A stretch of 64,000 bases of DNA from Montifringilla adamsi. Taxonomy: Eukaryota > Chordata > Aves > Passeriformes > Passeridae. The notes beneath the pieces were generated by a model, which worked only from the letters and a program-made list of their open reading frames with translations, was not told the origin of the DNA and did no database searches. Position 1 is the first letter of the stretch. Each line of letters opens with the position of its first letter. The stretch spans positions 410,452 through 474,451 of the forward strand of contig JAGGNK010006648.1 of the NCBI GenBank assembly GCA_017590115.1, written 5' to 3'. Of the stretch, positions 26,571-38,838 are shown in pieces. Made by a program: the position numbers and the translations under genes.

Positions 26571-29500
26571 GTAAAACAATAAGAAAACCTGGAAACAGGA
26601 GCAACCAGCCACTTCCTCCCGTCTAGAACACCTAGCAAATGAACTTACACAATGCAGTGACACAAGGAGATTTGGGTTTAGGGAAGCAACAGTCCGAAAT
26701 ACTAAGAAACCTATTACTCAAGGTACTAGATGGAAGACAGCAGTCAAACTTACCAGAGGAAGAAGACTGGGAAATTCTATGGGACACTACAAGAATAGCT
26801 TAGTTCCTCTGAAAGAGGAAAATTAGTGCAATCAGTAGATGAGTAGCTTCCAGAGGTGTAACTCAAGGACTGCAGGAAAAACATACTGGAAAGGGAAAAG
26901 ATGGGGAAAGCAAGTATTCAAAGATAAATAAGGTTGGTGAAGGCTCGCAGACAAAAGAGGACAAAAATCATGGATATGTTTACAGGTTCTCTACAGAAAA
27001 AAATTAAGATGCAACTGAAGCAAGACCAACTGACACTGCACTGTTCCTAGGAAGGTAAGAGCACTTTTGCAGCACCAGACAGCAACCAGTTCCTCCTTAG
27101 GAGCTGCACTCCCATCATTAAACAGCCTGGAGACAGTGGAGATGGGTGGGTGCAGCTCATGGGGCCTCTTGAGAGGGCTTCACTCACTCTCCATAACAGC
27201 TTGGCCAGGGGCTCAGCCTGGCTGTCATCTCGCTTTTTGCCTCAGGCCTCCTGCAATCCTGAGTAAGGCTGGCTATTCCCTGTGAATAGCCCTATCCACC
27301 CAGGACAGCAGAGTAATGCTGCATAATCCCATGAATAAAACCAGTTAAGGTAAGTGTTACTGGCTGTAGAGGACCAAAAGCTCTTAGCAAGCAGCAGTGC
27401 CAGGAAAGGAGGAAAGAACTGAGATTCACCTCTCTGTATTGGGCGAGGTAATACACTCATTACAGCCACAGGCTGCACGGTGAGATTTTTGTCTCTGTCT
27501 CAACACTGAGTAAGACTGGTTTACAAAGGAACAAGCACTGCTCGCCTCAGATCATATCCAACAGGAGGCTGGGTTCCAGCTGAATGCTTGTCACACTGCC
27601 TAACACAAAATCGAGCTCGGTTTGTTTGCTGCACCGAAACTGCCTGCAGCAGCTGCTGTTCAAAAGGCACCTGACTTCCCGAGCAAAGCAAAACAACTCT
27701 TAAATTATTGCAGCAGCTAGCTCTGGCAGAAACAGAGAGAGGATGTAGTGTCCAGCAGAGTGATATAAATCAAAGCAAGGAGAGAGGGGAGCTGCCATCA
27801 GTGCAGCCCTGGATAATGCAGTCAAACAGGATGTGATGAGATAAGGCTGTGTGTGGCCTTGCACACCATCCAGTCAGTTACATTTGAGATAAAGGAAACA
27901 GAGCACAGAGCCTTGCTGCCCTAAGGAGGGGAGCAAAAAAGCCCACAACCCAACAACAAAACCCCAAGGCCAGCTCTGATCCCTCTAGTCTGGCCAGCTT
28001 GGGGATCCATCCTGAGCAATGGGCAGCTCCTGCCCAGCTTCAGCCCACATTACAAGGCCACCAGCCCGGGACTGACAGAATGACTACTGGGTGATTTATG
28101 TCTCAGCTGGGAGAGAAAAACGAGCCAGCAAGGGCAGCAGAGATTGACACTGCCAGGTTGTGCTGGGACTGAGCCACGCACTGGGCTGGCCCCAGCTCTC
28201 AAAGGAACAGTGGAATTCCTGGGGAGTCACTGTTATCTCCCATGTGGGAACTGTTCCCAGAGCTCCCATTCTCCCTGACTTTCCAAGACATGTGGCATGT
28301 GTTTCACAGCTTCCCAAACAGATGAAGGTTGTGGCAGGGTGAAAATGGTCAGTCACCCTGGTGCTAGCAGCAGCAGCCACCAGGAGTCATTCTCCCTGGA
28401 GCTGGTCAGAAAGCAAGGAACCAGGAGGGAGTCAGATAATCACATCCCTTCACAGAAGCATTTGTAGTGTCAGCTAACACAGGAAAACTGTAACTGTCCC
28501 TTTAGGTACAGACAAGTGTAGATACTGACTGACTAAAATGACTCGATAATGACCAAGCCAGAGACAAATAAATAAATCAAGCTGAGCATCTTCCCAAAGA
28601 GTATTATTCACTTAATTATAAAAGGATAGGGAACCTTCAATAGCAATCTAAAAAAACCTTGCTCCTAAACTCGCCAAAACTCAGTTGTCCAGAAAATCTC
28701 ACCAATGGGCTCAAAAGCCCTCATTTTACCTATGGAAAAAAATAGAGGATGAAGATGTAAGTGAACCACCCAATGGAAAAATCAGAATAAGGTTAAAATC
28801 TAGACAATCATTCAAGGCAAGAAAAGGTTAATTTTAAAAGTGATCTGCAATCGCAAGTGGTAACTTCAGAGGGGCTCATGTCTGGAAATAAGCATCTTTT
28901 AAGGGTTTGCTGACAAGTAACACTAAGCTGAGACTCACAATGCCCACTTTATGATATCAAAATCAAATTCTTATTTCCTAATCCTGCCTCCTGCTCAGGG
29001 CATCTTTCAATCTCTTGTCTAGGACTCAAAGATAGATGTTCCAGCAAAGGAACTGTGACACACCTAGCTTCCCATGACACTAATGGCAGAACTGAACATG
29101 AGCTCAGACAAGAGACAGATGTTTGCAAATCTCACCCAATGCAGTGAAAATGTTTAGCTCCAAAACCACAGTCAGTCTCCAAGAAAAGAAATAGCTGAAC
29201 CTGGGCTACGAGACTTCCAAGAGAATAGACAGACAGTGATCACACCACCCATGAATGCAGTCAAATTTCCCCTTTCTGTGGTGCTTGCAGGTGGTCTGTG
29301 TTGTGGGCATGACCTGTCTGGTCAGGACTAAGCCCTCTACTAAAGGCTCAAGACGAATGCAAATCACTAACAGGCAGAACAGGTATATAAAGTGGGACCA
29401 ATGCTCAGTGCTCTTTTGAGTTTCCCTCCTTCAGTCAACCAATTACACGTGTGCTTTGATTTTACCGTAGTCAGGCATGAGTTTAAAGGGGCTTTCATAG

Positions 29501-29984
29501 GGCAATGCCTAAGCAAAGAACAGCCACGATGAAACACCTGCATCAAATGAACAAAGCCTACCATGGCTACCAACCCAGCTGCACTCTGCTGGGGTATCCA
29601 GACACCACCCCAGCTCAGTTTTGGGGTACACACTCCATCTGCATCATGCAGCAGATCAACATTCACTGCTTACACATTCAGTTCTAAAGGCTGACACTGC
29701 AGAAAGGCAACATTTTCAAAAAACAGTGTGAAATTTCCTAGCAAACACACACCAGACATTTCTGCCAGATTCCAGTGCTCCTACCCGTTTGATACAAGCG
29801 ACAGTAAAGCCACCCTCAACTCAGACCAGTGTAATTTTGAGTTCAGAACTCTTTCTTCTCTCTAAATGTGGCATAAACATGCCATCATCTCCAACCTGCT
29901 GAACACAGAGTGATTTCACAGGAAGTAAATGAAAATCATGAGAATCTGTAATTATAACCCCCAACTCTCAAGCAGGAATCAGTT

Positions 29985-30009
29985 AAAAAAAAAAAAAAAA
30001 AAAAAAAAA
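29985..30009 (+). repeat. Poly(A) tract of 25 bases
   Basis: An uninterrupted run of adenines. The sequence before it does not resemble a gene copy or CR1, and CR1 does not end in poly(A). Confidence 0.9.
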
Positions 30010-31599
30010 GAAATGTCAAAAACTGAAAAACAAAGTCCCCAGATATTACAGGAAAGTATGAACCTTCTGATTTACCTCTTTGCCCTTCCAGACCCTTCTT
30101 GCCAGGAAGGTCAACAGGTTATATACCTTCTGCTGGATTAATCTACAGGAGAGCAAGGGCAGCTAGCCAAGCAAAACTGGATTCTTAAAGGGACACAGCC
30201 AACCACAGACTCTGCTCCAGTTTTTAAAGCATGTTCTTACAAATAAAACCTGTGACCAAAAGCAGAGGGAAAAGATGCTGCTGCTCTATTTTTCAGTTCA
30301 CATACTGGATGGATAGAAGCAGAGATTTACATGTTCTACCTGCAGTTATTTTCTTTTGATCACATAGATCCTTCACAAACAAGTAGAGGCAGCGAAATAA
30401 ATATAATTTTATTATTTTATTTTCATAAGGATAATTCAAAGAGCAGTGAGTGTGCTTGGATATCATCTTCTTACACAAACGTCTCTTTTACATCTTTTTT
30501 TTCCCCCTAAGCTGACAAGATTTTCAAACAAAAAGACCTGCCTAAGTCCTGCTAGTCTGGTACAAATGAGCTTTATTTCAATGAGCTTACGGAGATGTAT
30601 GATCAGGTGAAACGAACTTAGGACACATTAATAAATCCTCCCTTTCCATTTCAGTATACACCTGCTCCACGTTCTCTTGACATTCCCTCCTCAATTCAAG
30701 CAGTGCAGGTTACAAGAGATTACAATTTGCCTGGACATCTGTCATTAATGGTTACCATACTGTTGGAAAAGAGGCACTTTGAGGGCTATGCTGATTTGTT
30801 TTCTCTTTGGCAATAGCAAAGCAGATGTTCCAAAGGCTTGCACCGAGGCTCTGAAAGCCACTGGCACTCATGTCTCAGAACTAGAGGAGGGTAAAACACC
30901 TAGCCTTTGGCAATCACATTCTAACGAAGGTAAGAACAAGGTAATTATAAACCTACAAGAGAACAGAAAAACAGAGCCAGTGACTCAGCCAGTAGCACCA
31001 GGAACTGGAAAACCTGCCCCTCCCTAGCAGGAAAACGTCTAATTCATATTGGTGTTAAAAACAAAGGGGAGTGACTGCATCATCTCCAGAAAAAGGAGGA
31101 CCCAAGGGGCAGGAACAATAAAACCAAAAACCTATCAAACCCTCCCCCCATTCCCAAAAAACCCCAAGTACTCAAAACACCACTGCCTACCTCTAAAAAA
31201 ACTCTTTCTAATAATCTAGTCTCAGATCTTGTAATGAGCCCCATGCATGCCAACTCATGGCTTTTTTACAAGGCTCTACAAAGGAACATGACGGGCATTT
31301 ATTTAGCATGGTTGTTGGCAGAAGTTGCAAAGAGATGAACATCCGTTACTGTAAATCCTAATAAACTTGATTGCTCCTCAAAGGAAGATAGAAATGCTGT
31401 GAAGGTAAAAAATGAAAAGAACACAGTGACCAACGAAATAAGTTTAGACTTAAAATAGCATTTGCTACTCTCTACGGAAATCACAGCTAAAAATTACTTC
31501 AGATTGGCCTTGGAGAGCACTGATCATATTATTAAAAAATTGACTAATGGCTTCAAAACTATGCATAATGATATCTGTGATATATGAGGCACAAACAGA

Positions 31600-31770
31600 A
31601 CCAACAGATAGAGAGGGCATCCGCTGGGTTGCTGCAGGGATCTTTGCTAGCCCAGTTATCTTTGACATCCTAAAGACCTAAGATTGACTCAAAGTAATGT
31701 TAATGAAACTTGCCGGTGATACAGAATGAAGTTTACAAGCACCAGTGGGTAGAAACAATTCAAAGGGTGT
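31600..31770 (+). mobile_element. LINE (CR1-type) reverse-transcriptase relic
   Basis: TTGCTGCAGGGATCTTTGCT reads LLQGSLLA, like the conserved QGSVLGP motif. It is followed by TATCTTTGACATCC (an LFDI-like stretch) and by KLAGDTE, which resembles the FADDTKL block holding the catalytic aspartates. Stops and a frameshift interrupt it, and the DD pair has become GD. Confidence 0.6.
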
Positions 31771-31864
31771 TAGTGTAAAAAAGAAAACAAGGGAGAAAAA
31801 AAGAAGCAAGGGAGACAAATAGGACTATGTGGGAAAAGTAATGCAAAGAAAACCCAGAGATAAA

Positions 31865-32072
31865 ATCAAGGAAAAAGCCCTGACAGAAGTAGGCAAGAGC
31901 GAGAATGCCGAACAAATGAGAGAGTTGTCTGCAAAGCAAATGCTTCTGCAAAATGACCAATGTGACTTTAATCTGCCCGGGCTCAGATATCACTGCAGGC
32001 AAGGAAGAGAGATTAATCACTCCAACTCGTGGAATATTGGATCTCATTCTGACAAAGAAACACAGATAAACT
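31865..32072 (+). mobile_element. LINE (CR1-type) endonuclease-domain relic
   Basis: One frame gives DFNLPGLRYHC followed by a LITPTRGILDLILTKK stretch. This matches the end of the apurinic-like endonuclease domain of CR1 ORF2 (GDFNLPDI ... PTRG..LLDLLLTN). Frameshifts and stops make it inactive. Confidence 0.65.
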
Positions 32073-32970
32073 GAAGAAAGTCGAGAGTATAAAAAACCTC
32101 CAATAATTAGACCTAGACAATTGAAAAATACTATTATACCCTCATTAGTAGTAGCTTGTAAGAACTTAGAAGATGCAAATGCAGAGAGAAATAATAACCA
32201 ATCATTTCAGAGAAATACACACTAAGGCAAAAACTGCTGCAGTAGAGTAAGAAAATTTTTCTGATGTACATTAGGTGATGAAAAACTTGCCCCAGAAAAT
32301 TTTTACATGCCACGGGGGAGTGGGAGGGAAGAACCAAACCAAACCCCAAACCTAACAAATGAACAAAAGACAAACATGAGCTATCGGGAAAGTATAATAG
32401 ATTTTTTTTAAAAAGGTAATACTAAGTTTTACATTTCTAAGATACAGTCGTGATCAGATAAAACAGAAAATTGTTTTGCTATAACAGGAGCTACTGTAAA
32501 CATGGTCCAAGAAACTACTTAAGGTGGGAAAAAATGGAAATATTGTAAAGAAAATGTCCCCATTCTTCTCCCACCCTTCACCTCGAGTCACTGCACCCCC
32601 TGCTCCAGACACCAGCACATGACTATATGATTAACTTGACTGGAGAACGAACAGATGTGGCTGAAAACCAACTTGCTAAAAGTGATAAAACTTGCTAAGA
32701 GTGTTACTTTTCCTCTGGATCAGTCCCGGGGCAGTGAACGGCAGTGCCAATGCCCCTGCCAGTGACAAAGCACAGAGATGTGACAAGTAAGGAAATGGGC
32801 ACTTTGAGGCTCTGGGGACATATCCGCAGCAATGCCAGCAGCTGAACCCTTTGTGGACCCACCCCTTGGCTTACACTGGGATGGAACCAAGAGCTGAAAG
32901 ATACAGAAAAGGACATGTAATACCAAGGAAAGAAAGCTGTGAATGAGCATGCAAACAGAGATGAAAGCTG

Positions 32971-33042
32971 TAACTCTTGGAAACTACTTTTCAGTAACTC
33001 TCAGAAACTACTTTTCAGTAACTCTCTCAAAACTCTACTTAC
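32971..33042 (+). repeat. 24-bp tandem repeat, three units
   Basis: Units begin at 32,971, 32,995 and 33,019. The first two differ at two positions (TAACTCTTGGAAACTACTTT versus TAACTCTCAGAAACTACTTT), and the third is more diverged. Confidence 0.85.
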
Positions 33043-33450
33043 TCTGCTTGAATTCTGTGAAACGAGTACCTGAGTAAAAAAACCAACAGCAACTGTGATT
33101 TTATGTAAGCCACAGACAAGATAAGGTGCCATGGAGCCCTCTTTAAAGCTTGGCAGAGCTATTTTCATACCATTTTCCCACAGATGTTCTTCAGTATAGC
33201 AACACTGAAATGCTTATCACAATAACAGACTAAAATACTTCAAAACCATCGGTAGCATTAATTTAAAAATCCCAAATAGAGTCAGAATCCAAGACAGTGG
33301 AGAAATTCCTGGTAACCATTCTCACACACATTTATTTGCTTCCAGGATCACCTCCAAGAGGACACAAACAACGAGCTGATAGCCCAGTTTAGAGATTGAT
33401 AAGACTGTTGCATGCTTAAGTTTGAGGGAGCCATTCCCACTGGGATTTAG

Positions 33451-33512
33451 GAAAACCTGAAAAGATGACTGCACCCACTGCAAAAAAAACCCTGAAAAGG
33501 TGACTGCCTGCC
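33451..33512 (+). repeat. Approximately 31-bp imperfect tandem duplication
   Basis: AAACCTGAAAAGATGACTGC at 33,453 recurs as AACCCTGAAAAGGTGACTGC just downstream. Confidence 0.7.
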
Positions 33513-34592
33513 CTTCACTCTGCCAGCCTGAATTCCAGAGAAAACCAGAGTCCCTCAGCAACCAGCAGCCCCTAATAAAGAAGTCTCTCTGTATTGACTA
33601 CAGGACGATCCCAGGCTCTTCTCTGTCATGAGAACAAGCTATCGAAACCAAAAGGCTTTAACTGCACAGGTGAGTGTACAGCAGCATCAGCCCAGCCCTT
33701 GCTGTGTACCCACTGTGCTTTCCCCCTTGCTCTGCTCCTCCCGCTCCTCCCCGTCACTCTCTGCCCTGTCCTGCTGCCCACTTCCTTCTGCGGGAGAACA
33801 ATAAAACCTCTCACATCCACCCCGACAGATGGACAGACAGGTGAACCAATGCTCGGCTCACTCTGCACACAGACCCTGCCTTCAGGTCCTGGCAAAGCCG
33901 ACCTGTCCCCAGTAACAGGAAAAGAGAAAAATAAATCCAATCCCTAAATCTCCCTTCCTGCTGTTCAGCACTTGAAAATTATTTGGCATTGCTTATTCGT
34001 AGAGCAATCGCATAACCCAACTCTTAAGGTTAGAAAGTAACATGAGTGTAACTCCAGGTTAAACAAAAACAAAGTTGGTAATTAGTTGTGGTTAGTTCTG
34101 AGTTTTTGTTTGTTTTTGTTTGGGTTTTTATTTAACATATGTGATCATTCACTGTAAAACCCTTTACAAAAGTCTTTAAAACATGTAGAGTTACACTTCT
34201 TCCCCCTTCTGAAAAAAAAAGCCTCATCTTTAGCATCCCATGCAAGAAATGGTTTAAACGGAATTATCTGCATAAGATAAAAGATTACTCCGGAAAGCTT
34301 TTTGTTTGGCTTTTTTGTGTGTGCTCGGTTTGTTTGGGGTTTCTTTAATCCTTTCCTGTGGCATGCCACCAAAACTCAACTCTTAACTTCAGAATAAGTG
34401 AACTGGGAAAACATCCCCTCATCTTTCGGTAAATGCCCTACAACAACCTACATACCCTCTCACAGATAGGCTTCCTTATAATTTTTTTCTGTTTTCTCCC
34501 AAAAATAACCTTCCATAATTTAAATTATAATTCACTACTGCTCCTCCTTTCACTCTCGCCAAGCGCTTTTCTACGAACCATACAGAAACCGC

Positions 34593-34611
34593 TTTTTTTT
34601 TTTTTTTTTTT
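34593..34611 (+). repeat. Poly(T) tract at the inner edge of the CpG island
   Basis: A run of 19 thymines (poly(A) on the TEAD4 sense strand) immediately downstream of the island. Confidence 0.9.
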
Positions 34612-35187
34612 AACCCTCCCCATTAGCGCTGCAGTTTCAGCGACCGAGTTCCCGAAGTGGCAGCGCCGGCAGCCCCTTCCCGGCGGGGGAAGCCGCCGGA
34701 GGCTCCATTGAGGATGTTCCCATCGCTTCCTTTGTACGCCTGTGCCTCGCCTGTCGCACACGAGCGGCTCCGCACCCTCCCTTCCAGCCCGTCTCCCGCG
34801 GCACCCGCGCCAAAGCCATCGCGGAGCAGCGTGTCCCGACCTGAGCGAGGCAAGAGCGGCTGCTGTTCCGCAGGGGCAGCGGGGACCGGCTTCAAATCCT
34901 CCTTCAGCTCCAGGACTTTCTGCCAAGAGAGCACCGAGCGCTGTTACTGCGCGCCTGCCCCTCGCTCCCGCCCGATCCCCACCTCCGAGCCCGCAGGGGT
35001 GGGAGCGGGGGCTGGGACGGGGGAGCGGGCGGCTCAGCCTCCCGCTCGGCATCGTCGCCGCCGCCAAGTCGCAGAGAAAAAAAGTTGGCGAGGAGCGGCT
35101 CGGGGTGGGCCCGCGGGGCTCCCCCTTGCCGGTCCCGCGGCGGCGGGGAGAGGCGAACAATGCCGAGCCGGGCGGGTGGCCGGGAGG

Positions 35188-35222
35188 GGATGGGACGGGA
35201 TGGAATGGGATGGAATGGGAGC
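35188..35222 (+). repeat. 10-bp tandem repeat with GGAATG cores in the CpG island
   Basis: Near-perfect 10-base units (TGGGACGGGA, then TGGAATGGGA twice) lie about 50 bases inside TEAD4 intron 1. The last two units each contain GGAATG, the core of the TEAD/M-CAT site. Confidence 0.8.
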
Positions 35223-35271
35223 GGGGGGGCAGCCGGGCCGGCGGGAGCGGAGGCACAAAGCGCACACTCAC

Positions 35272-35690
35272 CTGAGGAGCGCGGCGCGGCCGGCGGGACG
35301 GCGAGCCCGGGCGGCGGCGGGGCGGGGGGCAGCGGGAGAAGGGCCGAGGCGGAGTTGGGAACAAAACCCAGCGGGGCCGGGCGCTCCCCGGCCGGGGGCC
35401 GAGTGTGACCGGGGCGGAGGGAACGCGGGCAATGGCCGGAAGAGGGGCCCGCGGGGGCGGGGGAAGGAAACTCCAGGCGGGCGGCCGGGAGCGGGGGAAG
35501 GGGGCGGCTCGGCAGCGCCGGGAGCGGGCGGGACGCCGCCACCTCCAGGAATCGAGAGCCGGCACGGCGCCGGGCGCGGGAGAACTCGGAGTGCGCGGCC
35601 CGGACGGGCCGGCCTCGGATCCCGGGGAACGCCGCCGCTTGCCTGGTGCTTTCCCTGAGGCGATGGGCCAAGCGCCCGTGAGGGGACACC
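35272..35690 (-). other. TEAD4: Probable TEAD4 exon 1 (5' untranslated), start site not resolved
   Basis: Inside the CpG island the minus strand carries one perfect donor, CTCAG|GTGAGT, with the last exon base at 35,272. Spliced to the exon at 21,098 it gives a GC-rich leader. The frame leading into TEAD4 is open through this exon back to at least 35,689 and shows no ATG, only near-cognate codons. This fits non-AUG initiation. The right boundary given here is arbitrary because the transcription start cannot be read from sequence. Confidence 0.6.
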
Positions 35691-35870
35691 CCGACGCCGC
35701 CCGGGCAGGGACGCGGCTCCCGGGCTCCCCCCTGCGCGCCAGACGCGGCCCGGCGGCTGCGGAGCCCTCAGAGCCCGGCCGTGATTCCCTGGCAGCACCG
35801 CGGAGCCGCTGCGAAACAAGCAGCCCCAGCCCGACACGGCAGCCCAGCCAAGTACTCGTCCAGCCACCCG

Positions 35871-38838
35871 CAAAGCGGTATCTCCCCGTGGCTTTTATCA
35901 GTCTCACGTCGGAGCTGCTCCTTTCCTACCTGTTCATACAGGAATGCCGGCGTGCTGCGCTAGAAAATGCTGATTTGGGACTGAGAATCGCACGAGGGAT
36001 GAAAAGCCACCTCCCCAAAACAAAAGCAGTGGGAAACCAGCAAGTTTAGTAAATGTAACTACGTCCTAGCAGCAGCTCGGGGAATGCGGCTGCAGCAGCA
36101 AACCAAACTTTTCCACGGCTCCGGCAGGTGATTTTGTCACAGGTGGCTGGAACTACCTGTGAAGAGTGATGTCATGGTTGGCTTTCTTTAAAACTTCAGT
36201 ATATCGGAAAAACTGAGGTTTTTTTGTAAGAACCCAAAGCTAAAAAAGTTCCTAACTCTTTCAAATTGCAGTGAAAATTGCAGAGACCTGGAAACAGATC
36301 CTAAATGTGTCCTAAGGCCTCAGAAACCAGATGGCAAAACCCATCAATTTCATAAAATAAAGTTTTCTGATACAACTGTAGAAATTAAGAGTATATACAG
36401 TATAAATAAGATGATGTCACAACATTCAGTGAAACGATTTTGGGGGTGTGTGTTTTGTTGGGTTTTTTTTTTTTTATATAAAGCCCTGTAATTAATTAAT
36501 TAATTTAGTCACTGTTTCTATTAAGATATAATTTAAAAGCTATATTATATTTTCTATTAAGCTGTATTTAAAAAACAACCCTATGTATATGAAAGGTAAT
36601 TCACTTCTCATCACATATAATCAGTGGGAATTCTAGGCCAGGTCTCATAATTATGTGACTAACATTGTTTTGCTCCCATTTCCTTGCCAAACCAACAGAG
36701 CTCAAAGAGAAGGAATTGAAACCTATTCCTTCCTGTGAATCATCACACAAATTGTTTGCAGGACTTCAGTCAGTTGCAGATGGAAATTCACTCAGGAGAA
36801 TACAGGTTTTTTAGTGGTGGGTTGTTTGGGTTTTTTTACTGGAGGTAATGCAGAACTAAACAATTCTGCTTAGAACAGAAAGCTGAGAGAGTTGGGCAAA
36901 CTTTATCAGATTAATTCCCCAACCCTATTTGTACTCTATCAGAATGATTTTCTTATGCAGTTTTTAAAATAAAGCCCTTTTGTCCCCCCATAGTAGATTA
37001 GTATTACTTTCCCTATGATAAATAAAGGGCTCAATTCAAATAGGCTTTAAAAAAATACTTTTTCACCAAAATTTTCAGGTGTTTTGTTGCAGACAGTGCA
37101 ATGAGTCGCCTTGTATGAAGATGTTAATTGAATCAAATTAAATGATCAAAAATTTCAGCCTCTAGAATATATTCACCCATTTATGTATTCTCTAAATTGA
37201 GCAGGTTATGGTTACCAGAGCCTTTACCTTAAAGCATGTTGGTGAAGTTAGTTTGCTTCTGAATTTTTCTCCCATTGTGGAACAGAAGAAGTGACCTCCA
37301 GCTTCCAGTGAGGAAATAATAATCAATATAGAACACCTTAAGGGATGCAATGAGAAAACAGAAACTATAAAGTGTACAGTTCAAAAGACACAAGAGTTAA
37401 CACTGGTACAGGATCTCTGCCTTCTTTCCTGGCAGGGCTTTCAGTTGTTGCCATGAGTTGTTCCTCACAGTGGGAGCCAGCTGTTTTCCCTGTTAGTAAG
37501 GGAGCCCTTACACATCAGTGTTGCTTTTCTGCTCTTTTTCATGACTGTATGCTGGGCCAAATCTCTTGGCCCTAGGATTACTTAAAGGACTTTCTTAGTT
37601 CTGAATTAGTTCCAAACTGCAGTTAGGTACAAAAGTTTGATCCTGTGACAAAGATGAGATTCCTGACTCTGCAAAAGAAGGAATCTGTCCATAGCTCTGT
37701 TTTACAGGACTACGCACAAACTCTTAACTCAACTTGTGAATCACAGGGAAGGGTTTTTCTTGTCTTCTGTACCAGGAACAGGAAACCTAACTCAATGTCA
37801 CCTGAGAGATTTACAGAGCTGTTAATCCCAGCAAGCAGAGGGGCACACTAATTAATTATTAGTATAGGTATAATAATTACGCTAACAGCAGCAAAACCTC
37901 CTGTCTTACTGCCACCAAATTCAGCAGCAATACTTCAATGAGAGTGAGACTCAGCCCTAAAAGCACAAGAAATCATTCACTGTCCTTTTTGTAAGCCCAA
38001 GAGCCTATAGCAGCCTAGGAGCCATTTCCATCTGCTAGGCTTGCCTTTAGGATTCCAATTTAACCATTTAATATGCTTCTTTAAGATCTCTCTGGGATTT
38101 CTAGAACGTAACATTCGCACATATGCAACTAATATTACTGTGTTAAGAAGAAATGCCCAGTCGTGTTTCCCACTTAAAATTTTCTCTCTCCTCTAAGACT
38201 AATTTGGCTCATATGGAAATAGTGGAAAAAACAGAGGTGCTTGAAGAATAGGGCTTGCATGTTGACAGCTGTGCCAGTTTTTGATTATCAGATCCATCAT
38301 ATCTCCTCCTACTGAAGTTCATTCGTCTCTCGGAGGAAATAGGAAAATATAATCACTTCAACTTGATGTTCTTCCTAGCCTTGTCTGACTTCAGTATCTG
38401 ATTCAGAAAACATATGTTAATGTGCTTCAACAGTTAAATGGGCTCAGATGGAAGGTGGGAAAATGCAGTAAGGACCACCTCAAATGCCCTAGCTGGATGC
38501 TGGGAACAACATTGGAAACCTGGAGCAGAGAGATTGAACTAGCTTAAACAATCAAAATAGAAACCAAGAATTATAGCACAGGACTTGATAATACTCGGGG
38601 AGGGAGGGGGTAAAAGTATTAGAGACACTACCCTTACATTTATTCCCAGATTTCCAAGTGTATGGGAAAAATATCCAACACCACAAAGAAAGGGAACTGA
38701 GAATTACAAAGGAAAAGAGTAAGAAGACAGATGATATTCAAGAAATAGAAAGAAACTGAGGTAATAAGTCACAGAGAAGGAATAAAGTACACCCACAAGT
38801 GACAGCAAAATAAAAACAGTCATCTAGAATTAAAGACT
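35871..38838. other. Intergenic region between TULP3 3' end and TEAD4 promoter
   Basis: About 3 kb of AT-rich DNA. Two GGAATG motifs lie at 35,941-35,946 and 36,081-36,086, just upstream of the TEAD4 island. No gene, RNA or recognisable transposon is seen. Confidence 0.75.

Larger units (their letters stand above)
21099..35271 (-). other. TEAD4: TEAD4 intron 1, about 14.2 kb
   Basis: This intron runs between the CpG-island exon and the first coding exon. It contains the candidate AUG exon at 26,185-26,287, a tRNA-like relic, a MIR-like core, LINE coding relics near 31,600-32,070, a (TA)n tract, minisatellite-like repeats near 33,000 and 33,450, a possible LTR remnant at 33,450-33,960, and A/T tracts. 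Other parts show nothing I can name. Confidence 0.75.
34640..35870. promoter_or_regulatory. CpG island promoter of TEAD4
   Basis: This is the only long stretch of the window that is strongly GC-rich and dense in CpG. It has several GC-box-like runs (for example GGCGGGGC near 35,316) and no obvious TATA box. It sits at the expected 5' end of TEAD4 and contains its exon-1 donor. Such islands often fire in both directions, so a plus-strand non-coding transcript is possible. Long reading frames on both strands here are by-products of few stop codons in GC-rich DNA. Confidence 0.85.

Noticed and set aside
28096..28380. 94-codon minus-strand frame in TEAD4 intron 1
   Set aside because: No matching family, and no splice sites in a phase that I could connect to TEAD4.
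29985..30009. Poly(A) tract as the tail of a processed pseudogene
   Set aside because: The preceding several hundred bases do not resemble any coding sequence or a LINE/SINE body, and no flanking duplication is visible.
34525..35907. Open frames of 460, 333 and 261 codons on both strands of the CpG island
   Set aside because: They overlap in several frames on both strands, are alanine/proline/arginine-rich, and at least the 460- and 261-codon frames begin at GTG. GC-rich DNA lacks stop codons, so these are composition artefacts.
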